Assembly: GCA_050084985.1 (NCBI GenBank)
Contig: JBITNC010000001.1
Coordinates: 43,276,001 to 43,340,000 of the forward strand
Length of the DNA: 64,000 nucleotides
Origin: Nageia nagi
Lineage: Eukaryota > Pinophyta
Reading direction: 5' to 3'
In this document: positions 57,800 through 64,000 of the stretch, in pieces
How positions within the stretch are numbered: position 1 is the stretch's first letter
Layout of the letters: each line of letters opens with the position of its first letter
Made by a program: the position numbers and the translations under genes
The notes under the pieces: generated by a model
What the model was told of the DNA's origin: nothing
The model's input: the letters and a program-made list of their open reading frames with translations, nothing else
Databases searched by the model: none

Positions 57800-59065
57800 C
57801 AACTTTTCACTATATTGGCACAAAATTAATTCTTTATCTTAAGCCTCCATATCCCATAACATAAGTATTGTATTTGGAATATACCCCATTGTCTTCATAT
57901 CACTTGATAATTTCTCTAATTTTCCATATGTGTCCTATGTTTATGGGTGTGATCTATCTCCTACAAGAAAAGCATGTACCCTTTTATAAAATTAAAATTT
58001 GGATAATAATTTTTTAATATTTAAATATACAAAAAATAATCTCATTCCACCCAAAATATTCTTTGTATTTTTTATCCATGGACAGTGCAAATCTACATAA
58101 ACCTATAAAGAAATTACTACGTAGAATTTGGACCAAAATGGTTGATGCAAAAAAAAAGTATAATATAATAGAATGCTCCCAAATATAATGACTATAAAAA
58201 ATGATAAAATAAAGAGCAAAATATAATTAAGAGTTTATCTAATTTATAATTATACAAAGCTTGTAAAAAATAGTTCAATACCATGACTCCTTAGTATTAA
58301 AAAATAAGGCTTTCAGAAATACCCCATCAATATACGTAGGTAGTTATGTTAACTTGACAATATAATGTCAACAATCAACAACATTATCTATTTGTACAAA
58401 TATTTAATAACAAAACTTTAAAAAAAAATTAAAATAAATATTTACAAAGAAACAATTCTTCATCATTAGCCTCCACATCATGCAACACAAATAAATAATT
58501 CAAATAATCAAATCTAAACAATAATTTTTAATAGTTATATATACAAAATATGGTCTCATTCCACCTAAAAAAATTCTTAATATTTTTATCCATATACTAT
58601 TAAAAATATGCATCAACATATAAAAAAAGTTACTACATAGAATTTGGGCCTAAATGGTTAATGCAAACATAGGAATAAGATAATAGAATAAATCTAAAAA
58701 AGTTAATTGCATAAAATGATAAAGCATAGAGTAGGTGTTTCTCTTTTCTATTCATACCAAAGTATTGGTTACTCTTAATCTCTTTTTTAAAATTTATTGC
58801 TCATTAATTATTTTATATTTCCTTCAATTATTTCTTCTTTCATATTTTTTATTATTGCACCTTGTTCTCAAACTCTACACTCTATAATTGTACAACATTC
58901 CTAAAAAATAGTTCAATACCATGAAATTATAGTATTAAAAAATAATTATTTCACAAATACCCCATTAATATAAGTAGTAAATTATATTCACTTGATAATA
59001 TGAAGTAAACAATCAATAATATTGTTTATTTGTATAGATATTTAATAACAACACTTAAAAAATAA
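57800..59065 (+). repeat. Tandem array of 0.5-0.6-kb units, right part
   Basis: It shares the phrases of 46530-47634: TTTTTATCCATG (58080; decayed at 58594, spacing 514 bp), AAATTACTACGTAGAATTTGG, AATACCATGACTCCTTAGTA, ATAAGGCTTTCAGAAATACC and AGCCTCCACATCATGCAAC (near 58465, and decayed near 57845). About two and a half units remain. Confidence 0.75.
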
Positions 59066-59865
59066 TGAAATGAAATACAATCATAGGCTAGTAATCACTC
59101 TTGAATTATTCATTTTTCATCAAAACTATTATCATAACCCAATAAAAATCTTAATCTCATGAAATATAGTCTATATATTAAGAATTATAAGGTTAATAAT
59201 GATAATCTAGCACTTACATTTATCAAGTTGACTCCAAACTTATGAATGGCTACATGAATATGCCAAAACGAGGAGTTGTACAAGTCATGATACAAAAAAA
59301 TAAACTCCCTACCCAAAATTTTGATTGGATAGGTGAGTAACAATCTTATTGAATAAAATTTGCTTAAATTACTTCAACATTTGTAACTTGTCTATTATTT
59401 ATTTATTTACATTTCTAGAAATAAATTGTAAAATAGTACCAAGAGGCTATGGACAAGGTAACATTGATAGATGGCTAATTTGGAATATTGTAAAGGATTG
59501 GTATGTGATATGTACATGTTATTTATGGGTGGAAATATTATATTGTATCTACTTAGGTAACACAAAATAGAATTTCTAATACACTAGCACTCATTATAAT
59601 GTCAGTAATTTATGAAACAAGAACCAAAATAGAGGATATGAGTGTAAGAAAAAATTACATAAACATAAAGAGAAAGATTAATATGATGGTCAATTGTAAT
59701 ATTTTATAAATAATTCAATAAAAATAAATCAACAAAGAATTAAAAATAAGGTACGTAGATGATCAACTCTAAGTATGAGTTGTAGGCAAGAATCCTTTAT
59801 GCCAAATATCTCAAAATGAATGCACGTACATTATCTTAAAGGAACAGAACATCAAGGGAAGGTAA
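59066..59865. other. AT-rich intergenic stretch
   Basis: No motif was recognised. The + frame 59349-59570 has no family similarity. Confidence 0.4.
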
Positions 59866-60560
59866 GTGATATGGAATCATTTACAACAAGTGGAAACCAC
59901 TAGGGACAAGTACCTATGTAAGGTAGAGCAAGGATAAAGGATAAATTTTTTTAAGGATAAATGGTTCAAAGAAGGAATTCTCAATCAAAAACCCTACCTC
60001 AAATTGACCTTGCAATAAAATTAGTGCATCTAACTCAAGGAATATACTACAAAACAAGAGAATGGAGTCACTAGATGGAGTAAGTTTGAAAAGTATGAGG
60101 ATCTAAATTAGGTACTATAATTATACACACCAAGTTAGGACCCTTTCCCCCTATTGGATAAGCCAAATAGAATCAAATGGGAAAGTAACACCAACAAGAT
60201 CTTATTACATCCCTAATATGAAAATATTCACTTGGTTTTTTTTAGGTGAAATTATAACATGGGATAACCTACAAAAAAGATATTTTAGGCCCTAAATATA
60301 TGTATGATTTTATAAAATTAAGAAGATACCACTAAGCAATTGTTCATGATATGCACATTCTGAATGATTATTTGAGAGATTTGGCTTAGAACTACCAAAG
60401 CAGATTGGATGAGACCAGAAGAGATTCAAGACTAGTGGATTCAATAGAGAGGTATTTGATTTAGTTGAAGGAATACATGGAAATTTTTCTTGGTCACTTT
60501 CCTATGGAGTATATGGATTGATAAAAATGCAAAATTATTCACATCTCAATCCAAATAACC
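59866..60560 (+). pseudogene. pol: LINE-like (non-LTR) ORF2 C-terminal relic
   Basis: The + strand reads WNHLQQVETTRDKYLCKVEQ near 59870-59930, then INFFKDKWFKEGILNQKPYL (59940-60000). This is the G.G..I.FW.D.W segment that follows RT in plant LINEs. Further on, ITWDNLQKRYF (60254-60286) matches the zf-RVT region (LTWDNLxKR) near the LINE C-terminus, and a Cys/His-poor stretch follows to about 60400. Stops and frame changes are frequent. No RT core, 5' part or poly-A tail was identified. Assignment rests on two short motifs in the right order and spacing. Confidence 0.5.
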
Positions 60561-60840
60561 AATAATAATCTTACTATGAATCATGAATAACATGAAATAA
60601 ATCCAAGTAGACTTTGAGCCAAATACAATATAATATCAACTTCAATCCATTGGCATACTTCATCAAGAATAATTTTAGATGGATATGTATACATCAGGTC
60701 AGTTCCAAATACAATAGAATATTCCAATCCAAATGCAATAGAATTCCATTTTTTTAACCCATTATGTAAATGCAATTTGTTTAACCCATATGAACAACTA
60801 TAGTGTTGATGTAAACTATGCTCATGTAAACCCTATTAAG
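60561..60840. other. Unassigned AT-rich stretch
   Basis: A phrase containing CCAAATACAATA recurs at 60619 and 60705. Nothing else was recognised. Confidence 0.35.
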
Positions 60841-61295
60841 GTAAATATAGTTGGTTTAAATAATATTTGATGTAATGAACAAGTGTTTATATTTCATTTT
60901 GGTATGTTATAAAAAAATTTGCATTTCCTATTGTAAGCAACTTTTAAGAAAATGTTGCTCAAAGATTTTTCATAATAAGATATGTAAAATACTACTCTAG
61001 TAAATATTTATGCTATGTTTGGGATCTTGCATAAGGCCTATGAGCTATAAAACTTAAAAACATTAAGTTAAACATAGTTCTTTAAATAACATTTGATATA
61101 ATTGATAGACATTTATTCATTTTGTTGTGTTTAAAAAAATTTACATTTATTAATATAAGCAACTTTTAAGAAAAATTTTCTCAAAGGTTTTTCACAAAAA
61201 GAAATCCAAAATATTGTTGTGATAAAATTGTATACTAATTTTGGGATCATGCATAAGGCCTATGAGCCATAAAACTTAAAGATATTAAGCTTTTT
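60841..61295 (+). repeat. Tandem duplication, about 222-bp unit
   Basis: Two adjacent copies (about 60841-61065 and 61066-61295) share TTAAATAAxATTTGATxTAAT, AGCAACTTTTAAGAAAA, GGGATCxTGCATAAGGCCTA and GAGCxATAAAACTTAAA. Offsets are consistently about 222 bp. Confidence 0.75.
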
Positions 61296-62389
61296 TTATA
61301 TGTAGTCTAATTTTTTCACACAAAAAATCATATTAATTTTTATTTTTATTTTTATTTTAAACATTAAATGCATGTAAATACCTTAAAGTATAAGGAAACA
61401 AATGAATCATATCTTTGCATAGTAATATTTATCAAAAAAGTTAAAATCTATAAGTTCATTTTCTTTTTTATGTTATCTTTTCAATACAAGTTTGGTCTTT
61501 CCCCCACTCTTCCTTCTCAATTTTTCTTAACCCATGGGGAGTTACCCTAGTGTGTCTTATTTTCTTTGTTGGTTTATATATAGATTGACTAAGTTTTTTG
61601 TATCATAGACTCCATCATATTTTATCATGGTAATCACAATTTGTAGTCGGTTCAACATATCTCCAGACACCTTCTCACCTCTTGATACCATATCCACTAC
61701 TTTATTCACATAATATATTATAAAAAATCAAGTTATGTAATGTTTAAAATAATCCTTTTCTTTGAAAAACATTTACCATTCTTGTATATTTTTGTTTTAT
61801 TATTGAATTTCAAAATAAATGCTCCATGTTGATCTCTTTGTAATCTTGATCCAAGAAGGTCAATTATGTAGTATGCATCTTCTTTGACCTTAAGAACAAA
61901 ACAATGATGATTCCAATAAACTATGTAAATAACTAAAGACTAAATGCTTATTTCCATTTTATACATCTTCCCAAACACTATCAATTGATGGCCATTGAAC
62001 CAAAAATAACATTTTCTCTCCCAACCCATGTGGTTTAGCCAAGAAGTTCATTTTGAATTATGAGAGGTTGAAATTTCCTATCCAATGATATTTTGATTTA
62101 AAAAAACCATAAGGAAATATTATTTTATAATATTCTTCCTCACACATATCTCTCCACTTCGAACTTCCTTCAAAGATCAATTTATCAAATACTATTTTTC
62201 CTAGTAAGGAAGTTTGGTTTTTATACCACCATTAAATTATGGCAAAAAATAATACACTATAAGCACTTCCCCCATGAGCATGTTTACTCTACTATTCTAT
62301 TCTAATATAAGATAAATTTATATAGAGTTAAACTATTTTATCTCTGTTAGTTAACTTCTATCAAGTTACAAGTTTTGGTAATCTTTTTA
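61296..62389. other. AT-rich intergenic stretch
   Basis: No gene or repeat was recognised between the 222-bp duplication and the satellite-like array. Confidence 0.4.
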
Positions 62390-63774
62390 TGGAGGACATC
62401 TCCAACATGGACCTACATGGGAGCAATAAAATGATCCATTAAATAAAATAGCATTGCCAACTTTGATAGAAATCAACATTCTTGAGAAATAATAACATAT
62501 TTGAGAATCACATATTCACCTCCTATTGGATGACCACCCCATCGATGATTATGTGAATCAATTCATGGTTATTTGTTTCAACTAGTGTATTTATGAGAGA
62601 ACTAAAATGGAGTATCAAATAAAATAATATTGTAAATTTTGATAGAAAGCAATATTATTGAGAAATATAAATATAATTGATAATCACATGCATACCTACT
62701 ATGTTACAATTGCCTCTTTGACTACTATGTGCATCACTTCATGTTTGTTTGAGATAATAGGTGTTTATCTGACGACTATGGTATAAAAAATATATATGCA
62801 TGGGAGAATTAAAATGGATTATCAAATAAAATAACATTATCAATTTTGAAAAAAATAAACATTATTGAAAAATAGATACATAATTAAGAATTGCACACTC
62901 ACCTCCCATGTGATGACTACCTCGTTAATTATTGTGTATATAGCTTCATGTTTGTTTGAGATAACAAGTATCTATTTGATAACTATGGTGTCAAATGTTA
63001 TGTGCATTTATTTATATTTATTTGTATCAATAGGTATTTGTATGAAATAATTAAAATAAATTTTTAAATATAATAATATTTTTAATTTTGATAGAAAGCA
63101 ACATTATTGAGAATCATATGCTCACCTCTTATGTCACAATTACCTCATCGATTATTGTGTGCATCACTTCCTATTTTTTTGATACAGAAAGTATTTGTAT
63201 ATGAGTACATAAATGATCCATTAAATAAAATGATATTATTAATTTTGAAAAAAAATAAAATTACTAAGAAAGACCAACATAATTGAGAATCACATGCTTA
63301 CCACCATTGTGATGATTGCCTCTTCAACTTTTGTGTCCATTGATTCATGGTTGTTTATTTCAACAAGTGTCCGCATGAGAACATTAAAATGGGGAATAAA
63401 ATAAAAAAATATTTTTAATTTTGAAAAAAAGCAACATTATTGATAAAGATAAATATAATTGAGAATTACATGCTTACCTCCTATGTGATGATTGCCTAAT
63501 CAACTTATGTGTGCATTGCTTCATGGTTGTTTATTTCAATATGTGTCTCCATGATAGAATTAAAATGAAGTATCAAATAAAATAACATTATAAATTTCAA
63601 TATAAAGTAACATTATTGAGAAAGAGCAACATATTTGAGAATCAGATGCTTACTTCTTGTGTGATTAATGCCTCATTGACTTCTATGTGTATTTCTTTAT
63701 GGTTATTTATTTCAATAGGTGTCTACATGGGAGAATTAAAATGGAGTATTAAATGAAACAATATTGTTAATTTT
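62390..63774 (+). repeat. Satellite-like tandem array, about 176-bp monomer
   Basis: About seven and a half monomers are aligned by GAGAATCACATGCTTACCTCC-like phrases at about 62503, 62679, 62886, 63109, 63284, 63460 and 63637. Spacings are 176, 207, 223, 175, 176 and 177 bp; the longer ones carry extra bases. Each monomer also has TCATGGTTGTTTATTTCAA, GAATTAAAATGGAGTATCAA and AAGCAACATTATTGAGAAA-like blocks. The array stops sharply at 63774 against an LTR-like sequence. Confidence 0.85.
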
Positions 63775-64000
63775 TGTAGACACTTAAAAATGTCCCTCTT
63801 TAACTAAGTAAACATTGAAATAATCATAACTCTTTATACAAGCCTCAAACAAGCTTGAAAACTCCATTATTGGATAGCTCTCATCGAACACATGCTAAAC
63901 GAGTGGTCATATGACCCCTTTTCGATAAAATTTGACTATTAGGTGGTCATTTTTAATATTGTTAACTAGTCATCGGTGTTCACCTTGAAACGTCAGCGTT
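63775..64000 (+). repeat. 5' edge of another gypsy-type LTR (runs off window)
   Basis: It starts TGTAGACACTTAAAAATG, which resembles the openings TGTTGACACTTAAAAAGG (47635) and TGTTAACACCTAAAAAGG (19413, minus). The last 120 bases hold about six CpGs, far above the local average, suggesting a recent insertion. No coding part is visible before the window ends. Confidence 0.5.

Noticed and set aside
62390-63774. CRISPR-like array
   Set aside because: Monomers are about 176 bp with no short-repeat/unique-spacer pattern, and the genome is clearly eukaryotic.
1-64000. tRNA, rRNA, organellar inserts, bacterial-type operons
   Set aside because: No cloverleaf, rRNA core or plastid/mitochondrial gene was recognised by reading; a tRNAscan and organelle search would settle it.

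Overview
This window looks like intergenic chromatin of a large seed-plant nuclear genome, most likely a gymnosperm. Base composition is very AT-rich (about 28-30 % G+C on lines I sampled by eye), CpG is scarce, there is no operon-like gene packing, and nearly all recognisable coding sequence is decayed plant transposon or retro-relic. The gymnosperm guess rests on overall texture, not on a diagnostic gene. No intact host gene was found, and no tRNA, rRNA, CRISPR array or organellar insert.

Left part (1-10.2 kb). A decayed plant-mobile-domain (PMD) gene lies at about 780-2867 (+). A minus-strand Ty3/gypsy Gag relic runs from 10039 down to 3491 and is split by a complete but internally deleted Ty3/gypsy element on the + strand (3819-8061). 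That element has both LTRs, PBS, PPT and a perfect 5-bp target duplication (TCTAT). Removing it and one TCTAT rejoins the older Gag in frame.

Middle (10-42 kb). This is AT-rich sequence with small relics: minus-strand PPR fragments (11.6, 13.9 and 15.7 kb), a lone copia-type LTR (14.05-14.6 kb), a gypsy LTR (18.7-19.4 kb, minus), an unidentified decayed reading frame (24.2-25.8 kb), minisatellite-like repeats (28.9-29.7 kb), a second PMD relic (30.7-32.0 kb), an unidentified exon-like minus-strand relic (34.9-35.6 kb) and a longer + strand PPR pseudogene (36.8-38.4 kb).

Right part (42-64 kb). A minus-strand gypsy deletion derivative (42483-44822) has Gag joined in frame to the tail of integrase. 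It abuts head-to-head a younger + strand gypsy 5' end (LTR, PBS, intact but truncated gag, to about 46.12 kb). Then comes a tandem array of roughly 0.5-0.6 kb units (46.5-47.6 and 57.8-59.1 kb), split by a gypsy element (LTR 47635-48340, gag from 48450). That element is itself split by a full-length decayed Ty1/copia element (48817-57314, minus). Past it lie a LINE-like C-terminal relic (59.9-60.6 kb), a tandem duplication (60.8-61.3 kb), a satellite-like array of about 176-bp monomers (62.39-63.77 kb) and the 5' edge of another gypsy-type LTR (63775 to the window end).

The parts do not form a pathway. They record layered insertion, deletion and methylation-linked C-to-T decay. The most useful results are the two nested insertions with recovered target sites and reading frames, the gag-integrase fusion element, the split tandem array, the satellite, and two unidentified decayed coding regions.
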